A stretch of 64,000 nucleotides of DNA, from positions 1 to 64,000 of the forward strand of contig JARKRC010000040.1 in the NCBI GenBank assembly GCA_029974595.1, read 5' to 3'. This stretch comes from Ereboglobus sp. GTDB lineage: Bacteria; Verrucomicrobiota; Verrucomicrobiia; Opitutales; Opitutaceae. The position numbers and the translations under genes were made by a program. Shown piece after piece: positions 18,020 through 26,875 of the stretch. The notes under the pieces were generated by a model, which had not been told where the DNA came from, did not search any database, and saw only the letters and a list, made by a program, of their open reading frames with translations. Positions within the stretch are counted from its first letter, which is position 1. The number at the start of each line of letters is the position of its first letter.

Positions 18020-18049
18020 TTCAAAAATTTACATATGCAAATGTAAAAT
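18020..18049 (+). promoter_or_regulatory. Candidate promoter/operator before fabF
   Basis: A perfect inverted repeat TTTACAT-(6)-ATGTAAA spans 18028-18047. It lies between a possible -35 (TTCAAA, 18020-18025) and -10 (TAAAAT, 18044-18049) with 18-base spacing, about 85 bases before the FabF start. A repressor site overlapping the promoter is plausible for a fatty-acid gene. The regulator cannot be named from this sequence. Confidence 0.35.
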
Positions 18050-18133
18050 AATGTAGTGTAAAAATTGAAATCGGGGCTTCGCATGACGGCGTTTTTCTAT
18101 CTAATCGCCCCCTTTCCATTATATATCCATCCT

Positions 18134-19390
18134 ATGCAACAAGCTCCTCTCTCCGCTCATCAACGGGTCGTCGTCACCGGTCTCGGCACAATCGCATCGC
18201 TGGGTCATGATGTTGACACGTTCTGGAACAACTTGCTGGCGGGACAATGCGGCATCGATCGCGTCACCCAGTTCGATGTCACGAATTACACCACGCAGAT
18301 TGGCGCCGAGGTCCGCGATTGGAACGTGGAGCAGCATTGGGATCCCAAGGAGGCGCGCCGCAACGACCGCTACACGCATTTCGGCATGGTCGCCGCCAAG
18401 CAGGCCTTTGCCGATTCCGGCATCGACATGGCAAAGGAAGATCCCGACCGCGTCGGCGTGGTCATCGGATCGGGCATTGGCGGCATGGCCACGCACGAGG
18501 AGCAATTGAAACGCCTTTTCGACTTCGGCCCGCGCAAAGTTTCCCCGTTCACGATACCCTCGCTCATCAGCAACATGTGCAGCGGCCTGTTCGCCATCGA
18601 GATCGGCGCGCGCGGCCCCAACTTCGCCCTCGTCTCGGCCTGCGCCACGGCCACGCACTGCATTGGCGAGGCCATGCACATGATTCGTCGCGGCGACGCG
18701 GAAATCATGGTCGCCGGCGGCGCCGAGGCCACCATCACGCCGTTTTCCTACGCCGGCTTCTGTTCGATGAAAGCCATGAGCACGCGCAACGACGACCCGA
18801 AGCACGCCAGCCGCCCCTTCGACATCGGGCGCGACGGTTTCGTCATGGGCGAAGGCGCGGGCATTCTCGTCCTCGAATCGCTTGCCCACGCCCAGGCGCG
18901 CGGCGCCCGCATTTATTGCGAACTCGCCGGTTATGCCAGCACCTGCGACGCGCACCACATCACGATGCCCGATCCCGAAGGCAAAGGACTCTCGATGGCC
19001 ATGAAACGCGCGATCGCCTCCGCCAACGTCAGCCTCGACCAGATCGACTACATCAACGCCCACGGCACCTCCACGCCCTACAACGACAAATTTGAAACAC
19101 TCGCCATCAAGAAAGTCTTTGGCGACCATGCCCGCAAACTCGCCATCAGCTCGACCAAGTCGATGACCGGCCACCTCCTCGGCGCGGCGGGCGGCATCGA
19201 GGCGGTGATCACCGTGAAGACAATCCAGACCGGCCAGATCGCGCCGACGATTAATCTCGCCGATCCCGATCCCGAGTGCGACCTCGACTACGTGCCCAAC
19301 GTCAAGCGCGCCGCCAACGTGCGCGTTGCCATGAGCAACAACCTCGGTTTCGGCGGCCAAAACGCCGCCGCCGTGTTCAAGAAGCTCTAA
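18134..19390 (+). CDS. fabF: Beta-ketoacyl-ACP synthase II
   Basis: 418 residues, standard KAS II length, starting at the ATG before APLSAHQRVVVTGLG. The catalytic triad is intact: Cys170 in VSACATATHC, His310 in NAHGTSTPYND and His347 in MTGHLLGAAGGIE. The C-terminal NNLGFGGQNAAAVF loop is typical. It condenses malonyl-ACP with acyl-ACP in fatty-acid elongation in the cytoplasm. The gene stands alone with no acpP or fabG beside it. A longer frame (ATG at 18065) would include a hydrophobic leader across the promoter region and is less likely. Confidence 0.95.
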   Translation: MQQAPLSAHQRVVVTGLGTIASLGHDVDTFWNNLLAGQCGIDRVTQFDVTNYTTQIGAEVRDWNVEQHWDPKEARRNDRYTHFGMVAAKQAFADSGIDMAKEDPDRVGVVIGSGIGGMATHEEQLKRLFDFGPRKVSPFTIPSLISNMCSGLFAIEIGARGPNFALVSACATATHCIGEAMHMIRRGDAEIMVAGGAEATITPFSYAGFCSMKAMSTRNDDPKHASRPFDIGRDGFVMGEGAGILVLESLAHAQARGARIYCELAGYASTCDAHHITMPDPEGKGLSMAMKRAIASANVSLDQIDYINAHGTSTPYNDKFETLAIKKVFGDHARKLAISSTKSMTGHLLGAAGGIEAVITVKTIQTGQIAPTINLADPDPECDLDYVPNVKRAANVRVAMSNNLGFGGQNAAAVFKKL

Positions 19391-20391
19391 GAACGCAGAA
19401 ACGCCAGAAAACGTGCCCGCCGTCGGGCGGTAGAAACGCTAAAAACGTGCCGCCCTCGGCTGGGCGGCAGAAACACCGGAAACCTGCCGCTTCGCCATCG
19501 GGCGGAACCGTCGTGCGGCAAAATGCCAAGAGCCGCGAAGCGGCTCAACATGAATGACCGTGGGTGGTTCGATGCGCTCGCGCTCATCCGCGCCAGCCGC
19601 GAAGCGGCTCAATATGAATAACCGTGGGTGGAGCCGTTCGAGGGCGGAACCCACGGCACGCGCATACCAGCATCCCCGTCCCTGAAAGGGGCGAACACAA
19701 GGCGGCGAACAGCACCCGCGCGCTTCCATGGAGAAGCCGCGCCCTCCATCACAGACTCCTGCGCGAGATTCCGAAACAATCGTGGATTACGTCTTTTTGC
19801 CGCTTTCCTAAAACTGACAAAACACCATCCAGGGCGTTGGTTTCGCCAAGGTCGATGGATTCGCCCCTTTCAGGGACGGGATTGTGATGATGAGTGTCCG
19901 TGGGTTTCGCCCGGGACGGGCTTCACCCACGGTTATTCATGTTGAGCCGCTTCGCGGCTGAGGAGGCATGGCGGGTGTGGACAAGGAAGCAAGCTGGGGG
20001 GAGGCAACGTGCAACGTGAATGCAGTGCGTCAGGAGCATGTGCGGTCAACACGCATGAAGAATGCGTGCGAGAAAGAAACGCGATGCGCCCGGAGCCGCG
20101 AAGCGGCTCAACATGAATAACCGTGGGTGGAGCCGTTCGAGGGCGGAACCCACGGCATGCGCATACTCGCATCCCCGTCCCTGAAAGGGGCGAACAACAC
20201 CCGCGCCCTTCCGTGGAGAAGCGACGCCCTCTCCATCGCAGGCTCCCATGCCCGATTCCGAAACAATCGCGGGTTACGTCTTTTGCCGCTCTCCTAAAAC
20301 TGACAAAACACCACCCAGGGTCGTTGGGGTCCCCCAGGGTCGTTGGGGTCCCGTTGGGTTTTATGCTATTTAGGGTCGCCCTGGGTCCTAT
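19391..20391. repeat. Gene-free stretch built of palindromic and duplicated repeats
   Basis: Three degenerate units of about 37 bases (19396-19505) follow fabF, each carrying a C/G-rich hairpin. Next, a fragment at 19531-19567 begins AGCCGCGAAGCGGCTCAACA. A larger element, 19595-19961, starts with that sequence and ends with its inverted copy (36-base ends, one mismatch). Roughly its first 240 bases are repeated at about 20095-20330, and both copies share the phrase CCTAAAACTGACAAAACACC. At 20318-20350 the phrase CAGGGTCGTTGGGGTCCC is tandemly doubled. Several short frames here are translations of repeat DNA and not genes. Confidence 0.8.
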
Positions 20392-20976
20392 TCATTTTGT
20401 TGGTTTGCCGGCTGCAATTTTTTCGGCATACTCTTTTGCGCGTTTTTGCGCCATTTGCCTGCTAGCTGGGTCGAGCCAACTTTCTATATTTCTTATAGTT
20501 TGTTGTTGGTTCGAGTCAAGCAAAGCATTGCTTCTAGCCAGATAAAGCCAAGCCATTGATTCTATTTCATCTTTGATTATCATATTGTCTTCACCTTCAT
20601 AATATAACACGCCGAGGATATATTGTTCTTCGGCCCCTCCTTGTTCGGCATCCTTGCGGCGTTGCTCAATTGCCTTATTAAACAATTTGTTCGCTTCGAC
20701 TTTGTTTTTTTCTACGCCTAGGCCACGAGAATACATAACAGCAAGGTTACGTTGCGCCATTGCGTGGCCCTGATCAGCTGCTTTTCGATACCATGCTACT
20801 GCCTCAATATTATTTTCCTCCACATCTACGCCACTATAATACCTATTGCCAAGCTCACATTGCGCCGCCGCATTACCCTGTTCGGCCTTTAGCCGCAATT
20901 GCCGAATGCTGTCAGCCGCCTGCGCATGCTGACATGCTGCGAATGCAAAAAGAAATATGATAATATGTGTTCTCAT
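20392..20976 (-). CDS. Sel1-like repeat protein, exported
   Basis: 194 residues with a signal peptide (IIIFLFAFAACQHAQA). Sel1-type repeats follow: AAAQCELGNRYYSG..., EAVAWYRKAADQGHAMAQ with a YSRGLGVEKN turn, and a third around EEQYILGVLYYEG. Sel1 repeats form alpha-solenoids that bind other proteins, usually in the periplasm. The coding DNA is clearly more AT-rich than neighbouring genes, which hints at recent acquisition. Partner unknown. Confidence 0.8.
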   Translation of the reverse strand: MRTHIIIFLFAFAACQHAQAADSIRQLRLKAEQGNAAAQCELGNRYYSGVDVEENNIEAVAWYRKAADQGHAMAQRNLAVMYSRGLGVEKNKVEANKLFNKAIEQRRKDAEQGGAEEQYILGVLYYEGEDNMIIKDEIESMAWLYLARSNALLDSNQQQTIRNIESWLDPASRQMAQKRAKEYAEKIAAGKPTK

Positions 20977-21090
20977 TATTTATAGTTAATTAGAATGTTT
21001 ATTTAGTAAGAAGCCAACGAAAATCGCCTGCCAGCAGCCTCGATTTCATCCGTGATGCGTGATGCTTTGTCATGTTTGCCTTTGGTTTGC

Positions 21091-21414
21091 TCAGCGTCGT
21101 TGGCCTGCTCCGGCAGGTGGCCCCGGCTGAAGCTGGGTGCCATCATCAACCTTATCCGGGTCGCCTGCGCCAAGTATGCCGGCGGTGAGCACTACGAGTT
21201 GCTCCAATGCAGTGTATTTGGTGGATTTAGGCTTGGTATTTCTGCCAGTGTCGCTGGATGCTTTCGGGGCCGTCTGGCACGCGCCTAACAAAAGGCATCC
21301 CAAAAGAATAAAGGGCAAACCAACGACCCGAAAAAGCGGTGCTTTGTCAATTTTTGGCGGGTGTGGAAAAGAGGCTAATCCGATATATATATATATGAAT
21401 TTTCTGTAGTTCAT
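21091..21414 (-). CDS. Small putative lipoprotein
   Basis: 107 residues if the first ATG is used. A strong lipobox (LLLGACQ, Cys at about residue 46) follows a hydrophobic run, as in a type II signal peptide. The first 30 residues come partly from an (AT)n run and make an unlikely n-region, so a TTG at 21318 may be the true start, giving a product of about 75 residues. The mature part is polar and low-complexity. It lies about 115 bases upstream of the Sel1 gene on the same strand. No family recognised. Confidence 0.4.
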   Translation of the reverse strand: MNYRKFIYIYIGLASFPHPPKIDKAPLFRVVGLPFILLGCLLLGACQTAPKASSDTGRNTKPKSTKYTALEQLVVLTAGILGAGDPDKVDDGTQLQPGPPAGAGQRR

Positions 21415-21625
21415 TGGGACGTGTAGGCGAGAGACCTGTTTTTTGAGGTTTGGTGAGGTTTATGATCTTCGACATTGGAGGTTTGGAATTGTGCAAACAG
21501 AAATTGCGATGCGCGGCAAGATAGACGGATTGGCCTCCCTTTGAAAACCTGAGGCCCTTTCCTTAAAAACTTTACAGACTTCATACCGCCAAAAAAGAGG
21601 AGCACTGCACTCCATAATCTCCGCG

Positions 21626-22147
21626 CTACTTTTTTTTCCGTCCGCGCATGATGCCGCGCATGGTCCATGCGATGAGCGCGGCGTTTGCGATGGCTGGGGG
21701 CCATGCGCGGGGGAGGGCGGTTGCGCCCGCGCCGGCAAGCAATGCCCCGGCAAGCACCCACGCGTGCGCGGCGAGGGCGATTGCCAGCGCGACAAAATCC
21801 GCGGCGCGGGCGGCCCGCTCGCGCCATTGGATGAACGCGATTGCCGCCCACGTCACAAGCGCCGCGCCCGCGCAGAGCCAGTAAAAGCGCGCCGACGCGC
21901 CGGCCTTGTCCTGCATCGCGAGCAACACCGCCAGCAACCAGAACAGCAGCTGGTTGAAATAGAGAAACCCCGTCGCGAGCATCGACACCAGTTGCGCGTT
22001 CACCGGAAACTGCCCCTTTTCATCGACCGGCACGCGCGCGAGCATCGCGCAGCCGGTGCAGCAAAAATGGGTCTGCTCCATCCGGGCGTTCGCGTTGCCG
22101 CGAGTCTTGAACGGAAGGCCGCAATAGGCGCAGGTAACGGTTTGCAT
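21626..22147 (-). CDS. Membrane protein with N-terminal CPx-ATPase-type metal-binding domain
   Basis: 173 residues from the ATG at 22147; longer frames upstream overlap the opposite-strand promoter area. Residues 1-40 hold four Cys in the pattern CAYCGLPF...HFCCTGCAML, which resembles the metal-binding domain found in front of copper-transporting P-type ATPases (PF12156 type). Instead of an ATPase, four to five hydrophobic helices follow, with a basic tail (RGRKKK). The domain therefore occurs here as a stand-alone membrane protein. A role in metal sensing or delivery is possible but not shown. Confidence 0.6.
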   Translation of the reverse strand: MQTVTCAYCGLPFKTRGNANARMEQTHFCCTGCAMLARVPVDEKGQFPVNAQLVSMLATGFLYFNQLLFWLLAVLLAMQDKAGASARFYWLCAGAALVTWAAIAFIQWRERAARAADFVALAIALAAHAWVLAGALLAGAGATALPRAWPPAIANAALIAWTMRGIMRGRKKK

Positions 22148-22281
22148 GATGAGATGGTGCGTTCGGGTTTTGCGTCGATATGAAGGGCGGGAGCGGCGCC
22201 GTGCAATATCGCACTTGTCACACAGGCGCAAATGTGGGCAATTTTTGCGCAATAGATTCCCTTGCCGAATATTCTCCAATC

Positions 22282-24462
22282 ATGACATCCGCCAAAAACG
22301 CCACGCATCGCTGGAAATTCGCCCGCATCGGCGGGCTCGATCAGGTGGTTCTCGAAACCGCCGACGATCTTCTCAACCTCGATCAGCTCGACCAGAAACT
22401 CTGGGTCGCGCTGAGCTGCCCGGTCAAAAGCCTCGAATTCGACGAGGACACACTGCGCCTGATCGACACTGACGGCGACGGACGCATCCGCGCCGGCGAA
22501 GTGATCGACGCCATCAAATGGCTCTCCACGCGCCTCGCCGACGTGAGCGTCATCCTCAATCCGAAACCCCAGCTTCCCGTCGAGACGATCAACACCGCCA
22601 CCGACGACGGCTCGGTGCTGCTCGCGACGGCGCGCGTTCTCGCCGGCAACTCCGGCGCGGATGCCACCGCGGCCGGACTCGGCGTCGCGAGCATCGCGAC
22701 GACGCAGAAGCAATTCCTCGAATCGCGCTTCAACGGCGACGGCATCATCCCCGCCGACAGCGCCGACACGCCCGCGCTCCGGCAACTCGTCGAAAACATC
22801 ATCGCCTCCCTCGGCTCCGTGCAGGACCTCAGCGGCAAGCCCGGAATCAACCAGGAAAAAATCGACGCATTCTACGGCGCCATTGCCGAGCATGTGACCC
22901 GCAACGCCAACGCCGCCGCGACACAGCCCTTCGTCTTCGGCAAAGCCACGCCCGCCGCCTACGCGGCATTCAAGGCCGTGCGCGAAAAAATCGACGATTA
23001 TTTCGAGCGTTGCAGCCTCGCCGCCTTTGACCCGCGCACGCTCGCCTCGCTCAACCGCGCGGAAGCCGATTACGCCCCGATCATCGCGCAGGACCTCAAG
23101 CCCGGCGCGCCCGAGCTTGCCGGATTCCCCATCGCAAAAATCAGCTCCGACAAACTGCTCCCGCTCGCGACCGCCATCAACCCGGCATGGACCGCCGCCG
23201 TCGCCGCGTTTTTGTCCGACACGATGCCCGCCGCTTTCGGTCCGGGCAAAACCGACCTCTCCGCCGCCGAGTGGACTGCGCTCAAGGCGCAATTCGCTCC
23301 CTACGAAAGCTGGCTCGCCGCCAACGCCGTTTCGAGCATCGCCGCCCTCGGCGACGCCCGCATCGAGGAAATCCACGCGACCGCAGCCGCCGACCGCGAG
23401 GCGCTCGGCAAACTCGTCGCGCAGGACAAGGCGCTCGAATCCGAATCGCGCGCCCTCGCCGACATCAACCGCCTCGTGCGCTATTACAGCCAGCTCGGCA
23501 CGCTCCTGTGCAACTTCGTGAATTTCGCCGATTTTTACGCGCCCGACACCACGGCGATTTTCCAGGCCGGCGTGCTCTATCTCGACAGCCGCAGTTGCGA
23601 ACTCTGCGTGCGCGTGGACGATCCCGGCGCGCACTCAGTGCTCGGCTCCCTGAGCCGCGCGTGCATCGCCTACTGCGACCTGACCCGTCCCGGCCACCCG
23701 CCCATGAAAATCGCCGCCTGTTTCACGCAGGGCGACTCCGACTACCTCATGGTTGGCCGCAACGGTATTTTCTACGATGCGAAGGGCCGCGACTGGGACG
23801 CCACGATCACGAAACTCGTCCTCAATCCCATCAGCATCCGCGAGGCCTTCTGGTCTCCGTATAAAAAACTCGTCCGCGCCATCGAGGAGCAGCTCGCCAA
23901 GCGCGCCGCCGCAGCCGATGCCGCCGCCGGGGCCAGGCTCGACAAGGCCGCCGAGGCTGCCGCCAACGCCGACAAGGCTCCGCCGCCCGCCCCCGAGGCG
24001 AAAAAAATGGATGTCGGCACCGTTGCCGCCATCGGCGTGGCTTTTGGCGCATTGAGCGGCGCCATCGCCGCGATTGTCACCGGCGTCGCGCGCCTCGCGC
24101 CGTGGCAGATCGCGATGATCCCCATCGCGCTCCTCCTCATCATTTCCGGCCCGTCCATGTTTATCGCGTGGCTGAAACTGCGCCAGCGCACACTCGGCCC
24201 GATCCTCGACGCCGCCGGCTGGGCGGTCAACGGACGCGTGAAGATCAACGTCCCGCTCGGCACCTCGCTGACCGGCATCCGCGCGCTCCCCGACGGCTCG
24301 CAGCGCACGCTTCGCGATCCCTACGAGGACAAGGCCGCCAAGCGCCGCAAGCGCAACTTCGTCCTCCTGCTCCTCCTCACCGCCGCCGTCGTGTTCGCCG
24401 TGTGGGCGTGGCTCGATTATCGCCACACGCAAACCTGGCTCTGGCAGCGCTGGTGGCAGTAA
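22282..24462 (+). CDS. Large EF-hand-containing membrane protein of unknown function
   Basis: 726 residues from the ATG at 22282. Residues 62-73 form an EF-hand loop (DTDGDGRIRAGE), and a second acidic segment (FNGDGIIPADSAD) lies near residue 155. A long soluble alpha-rich region follows, with a coiled-coil Ala/Lys stretch at about 535-570. Three hydrophobic helices are near the C-terminus, the last before WLDYRHTQTWLW. No signal peptide is seen, so most of the protein probably faces the cytoplasm. I do not recognise a catalytic motif. The divergent 21626 gene starts 134 bases away and may share the intergenic promoter region. Confidence 0.75.
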   Translation: MTSAKNATHRWKFARIGGLDQVVLETADDLLNLDQLDQKLWVALSCPVKSLEFDEDTLRLIDTDGDGRIRAGEVIDAIKWLSTRLADVSVILNPKPQLPVETINTATDDGSVLLATARVLAGNSGADATAAGLGVASIATTQKQFLESRFNGDGIIPADSADTPALRQLVENIIASLGSVQDLSGKPGINQEKIDAFYGAIAEHVTRNANAAATQPFVFGKATPAAYAAFKAVREKIDDYFERCSLAAFDPRTLASLNRAEADYAPIIAQDLKPGAPELAGFPIAKISSDKLLPLATAINPAWTAAVAAFLSDTMPAAFGPGKTDLSAAEWTALKAQFAPYESWLAANAVSSIAALGDARIEEIHATAAADREALGKLVAQDKALESESRALADINRLVRYYSQLGTLLCNFVNFADFYAPDTTAIFQAGVLYLDSRSCELCVRVDDPGAHSVLGSLSRACIAYCDLTRPGHPPMKIAACFTQGDSDYLMVGRNGIFYDAKGRDWDATITKLVLNPISIREAFWSPYKKLVRAIEEQLAKRAAAADAAAGARLDKAAEAAANADKAPPPAPEAKKMDVGTVAAIGVAFGALSGAIAAIVTGVARLAPWQIAMIPIALLLIISGPSMFIAWLKLRQRTLGPILDAAGWAVNGRVKINVPLGTSLTGIRALPDGSQRTLRDPYEDKAAKRRKRNFVLLLLLTAAVVFAVWAWLDYRHTQTWLWQRWWQ

Positions 24463-25171
24463 GACGATAGCCCGAGGAACAGTCCTTGAATCCGACGCAC
24501 GCCAAGGGCGTGCCATTCGTCAGCCCAGGGTGAGCGCGCAGCGCGCAACCCTGGGTTTTCTGTGATTTGAGAAATGCACCCTGTAAGGGTGCCACAAATG
24601 CAATTCGCCGGATTGTGGCGCCCCTGCAGGGCGCATGTATCCAAACATTCGATACCTAAGGTCTCGCGCAACGCTCGACCGTTGGGCTGACGGGTGGCAC
24701 GCCCTTGGCGTGCGCCGGCATTACCTGAAGATTGTCCACAAGTCAGTCGGGTATCGATTGGTCCGGGGAGCGCACGCGTCTCGCGTGTCGCGTTGGGCGT
24801 CCCGCCCAACGCTTTCGGTGAGGAATGGACAAAACGCCTTCGCGATTTCTCCACTTCCGGGCTCTTGCACCTGTGACATGGGCGCTCCGCCCGTGTCAGA
24901 CTTTGGCGGGACGCCAAAGCCCACACGCGAGACGCGTGTGCTCCCCGGGCCGCCCAATCCTTCTCATCCAGGGCGTGTCTGCGCCAACTTGTGGGTAATT
25001 TGCAGGGCATTACGAACCATCCTTCGTTTTCATGTTCGTCACCTTGCCCGTGGCTCCAATCTGGATTTCTGCGCTCTTGTTTCACGTTCCGGCTCACTCC
25101 GGTTCTCTTTGCGATGCCTTCTTTCTTGTCGCCGCGCCCCCGCGCCGTTGAGCTTTGGGCCACGACCTCAC
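24463..25171. repeat. Repeat-rich intergenic region before lnt
   Basis: Two elements stand out. One at about 24498-24718 begins with GCACGCCAAGGGCGTGCCA and ends with its exact reverse complement, with a strong inner stem around CCCAGGGT/ACCCTGGG. A near copy lies downstream of lnt. The second, 24765-24946, has 23-nt inverted ends with one mismatch and three inner hairpins (24790-24812, 24874-24898, 24901-24919). The last 200 bases before the lnt start show no gene or clear promoter. Frames crossing this region are not genes. Confidence 0.8.
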
Positions 25172-26875
25172 ATGCAGAAGAAACACACAGCGCGCGATTT
25201 TGACTTCGAGAAATACCAGCCGTCGTTCTGGGCATTGAATGCCTGGTGGATGGCTCCCGCCGCCGTGTTCGCGCTCACCGTCGCGCTGACCGTGTTTTCA
25301 TTTCCGCCGTTCAAGGCGATGGCTTTTGCCTACATTTTCGCCGCGCCTGCGTGCTACTGGGCGTTTACCAGGCCGCGTTTCAAGACCTACGCGCTTGTCA
25401 TGCTCGGCGCGCAGGCCGTGGCGTGGACGATCATCCTCTCGTGGCTGCACCATGTCACGTGGGGCGGGCTGCTTTTGCTCGGGCCGTTCATCGGCGCGTG
25501 GATCGGCGTCTGGTATCTTGCCGTGTGGTGGGGGCTGCGCGATTTTGTCGGGCGACCGTTTCTCGTGCGCGTGGCGATCATGCTCGGCCTCGCCGCGCTG
25601 TGGGTGCTCATCGAGTGGACGCGCTCGTGGCTCCTGAGCGGGTTTCCGTGGCTGCCGCTCGGCGCGACGCAGTGGCGCAATATCGCGGTGCTGCAAGTCG
25701 CCTCGTTCACGGGGCAGGGCGGCATCTCGTTCATGCTGGTCGTGTTTAATTTTGCGTTCGCCGCCTACATGCACCGCCTCTTCAGGGAAAGGCAGTCCGG
25801 CCTGCGCAAACGCAGCCCCGAGTTCAGCGTGGCGCTGCTCGTGCTCGTGTTTGCGGTGGCGCCGTTCCTCGCCGACGTGTGGGTGCACAAGCAGCCGGAA
25901 AACACCGAGCCTTACGGGCGCTTTGCGCTCGTGCAGCCGGACATTCCGCAATCCATAAAATGGAGCCAGGAAAACGCCGACCTCAGCTTCGACACGCTCG
26001 CCAGGCTCAGCGTCGTCGCCTCGCAAATGGCGCCCGACGTGATCGTGTGGCCCGAAGCCGCGCCGCCCTACGCCGTGCATGGCTGGTCCGCCAGCGACCG
26101 GCTGCGCGCGTGGCTGGACGAAGTCGCGACCAAGGCCAAGACGCCGATAATCACAGGCGCGGTCACCTCGGACGACGCGGCGCGTCCCGATGACACGTTT
26201 TATAATGCCGTCTTTGTGGTCGATCCTGCACGCGACGGCGTGCAGAGCGCGGGCTACAAGAAGCGCCATCTGGTGCCCTTCGGCGAATACGTGCCGCTGC
26301 GTCCGTTGCTCGGCTGGCTGCAAAAAGTCAGCGACGTGAGTTCCGGCGACACGCAGGCCGGCGCGTCCGCGCAGCCGCTTTTTGTGCGCTCCGGCGCAAA
26401 GCTCTTCGTCGCGGGAATGTTGATTTGCTACGAGGACATTTTCCCGGGACTGGCGCGCGACAATGCGCGCATGGGGGCCGACGTGCATGTGGTCGTCACC
26501 AACAACGGCTGGTTTGGCGAGGGCGGCGCGGCGTACCAGCACGCGGCGCATTCCGTCCTGCGCGCCGTTGAAACGCGCCGCCCCGTGATCCGCTGCGGCA
26601 ACAGCGGCTGGAGCGGCTGGATCGACGAATACGGCGTGATTCGCGGGGAGATGACGAACCGGGACGGCTCGATTTATTTTCGCGGCACAAAAACATTCGA
26701 GGTCACCCGCGACAGCCGCTGGACGGGCGCGCAGAGTTTTTATGTGCAGCACGGCGACTGGTTCATGATCGTGTGCGCCGTCCTGGTTCTCTTCGGCTAC
26801 GCGATGGCGCGCTTTTATCTCTCGCGCAACAAGACTCCGCCCACCTACGCCGAGACGGTAATCGAGAAAGTCTGA
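25172..26875 (+). CDS. lnt: Apolipoprotein N-acyltransferase
   Basis: 567 residues from the ATG at 25172; the longer frame upstream translates repeats. The N-terminal half has about six to seven membrane helices. The C-terminal half is a nitrilase-type domain with the Lnt catalytic triad: Glu295 (WPEAAPPY), Lys364 (KKRHLVPFGEYVP) and Cys419 (GMLICYEDIFP). VVTNNGWFGEGG and the late membrane helix are also typical. The enzyme adds the third acyl chain to lipoproteins in the inner membrane. It is flanked on both sides by copies of the same palindromic element. Confidence 0.95.
   Translation: MQKKHTARDFDFEKYQPSFWALNAWWMAPAAVFALTVALTVFSFPPFKAMAFAYIFAAPACYWAFTRPRFKTYALVMLGAQAVAWTIILSWLHHVTWGGLLLLGPFIGAWIGVWYLAVWWGLRDFVGRPFLVRVAIMLGLAALWVLIEWTRSWLLSGFPWLPLGATQWRNIAVLQVASFTGQGGISFMLVVFNFAFAAYMHRLFRERQSGLRKRSPEFSVALLVLVFAVAPFLADVWVHKQPENTEPYGRFALVQPDIPQSIKWSQENADLSFDTLARLSVVASQMAPDVIVWPEAAPPYAVHGWSASDRLRAWLDEVATKAKTPIITGAVTSDDAARPDDTFYNAVFVVDPARDGVQSAGYKKRHLVPFGEYVPLRPLLGWLQKVSDVSSGDTQAGASAQPLFVRSGAKLFVAGMLICYEDIFPGLARDNARMGADVHVVVTNNGWFGEGGAAYQHAAHSVLRAVETRRPVIRCGNSGWSGWIDEYGVIRGEMTNRDGSIYFRGTKTFEVTRDSRWTGAQSFYVQHGDWFMIVCAVLVLFGYAMARFYLSRNKTPPTYAETVIEKV

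Noticed and set aside
19439-20249. Several 60-105 codon frames between fabF and the Sel1 gene
   Set aside because: They are translations of the duplicated palindromic repeats and occur on both strands with the same residues.
19391-20350. Possible CRISPR array
   Set aside because: Repeats differ in size, are spaced irregularly and have no uniform spacers; no cas gene nearby.
21386-21400. (AT)n run inside the small lipoprotein frame
   Set aside because: Simple microsatellite-like tract; not counted as a regulatory element, only as a reason to doubt the upstream start.
22000-23634. 544-codon minus-strand frame
   Set aside because: Antisense to the EF-hand protein and also overlapping the metal-binding-domain gene; low-complexity Gly/Glu/Arg composition and no family resemblance.
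24635-25171. N-terminal extension of lnt by 179 codons
   Set aside because: The extension translates palindromic repeat DNA; Lnt similarity begins after the ATG at 25172.
25298-26752. 484-codon minus-strand frame
   Set aside because: Mirror of lnt, His/Arg-rich, no motif.
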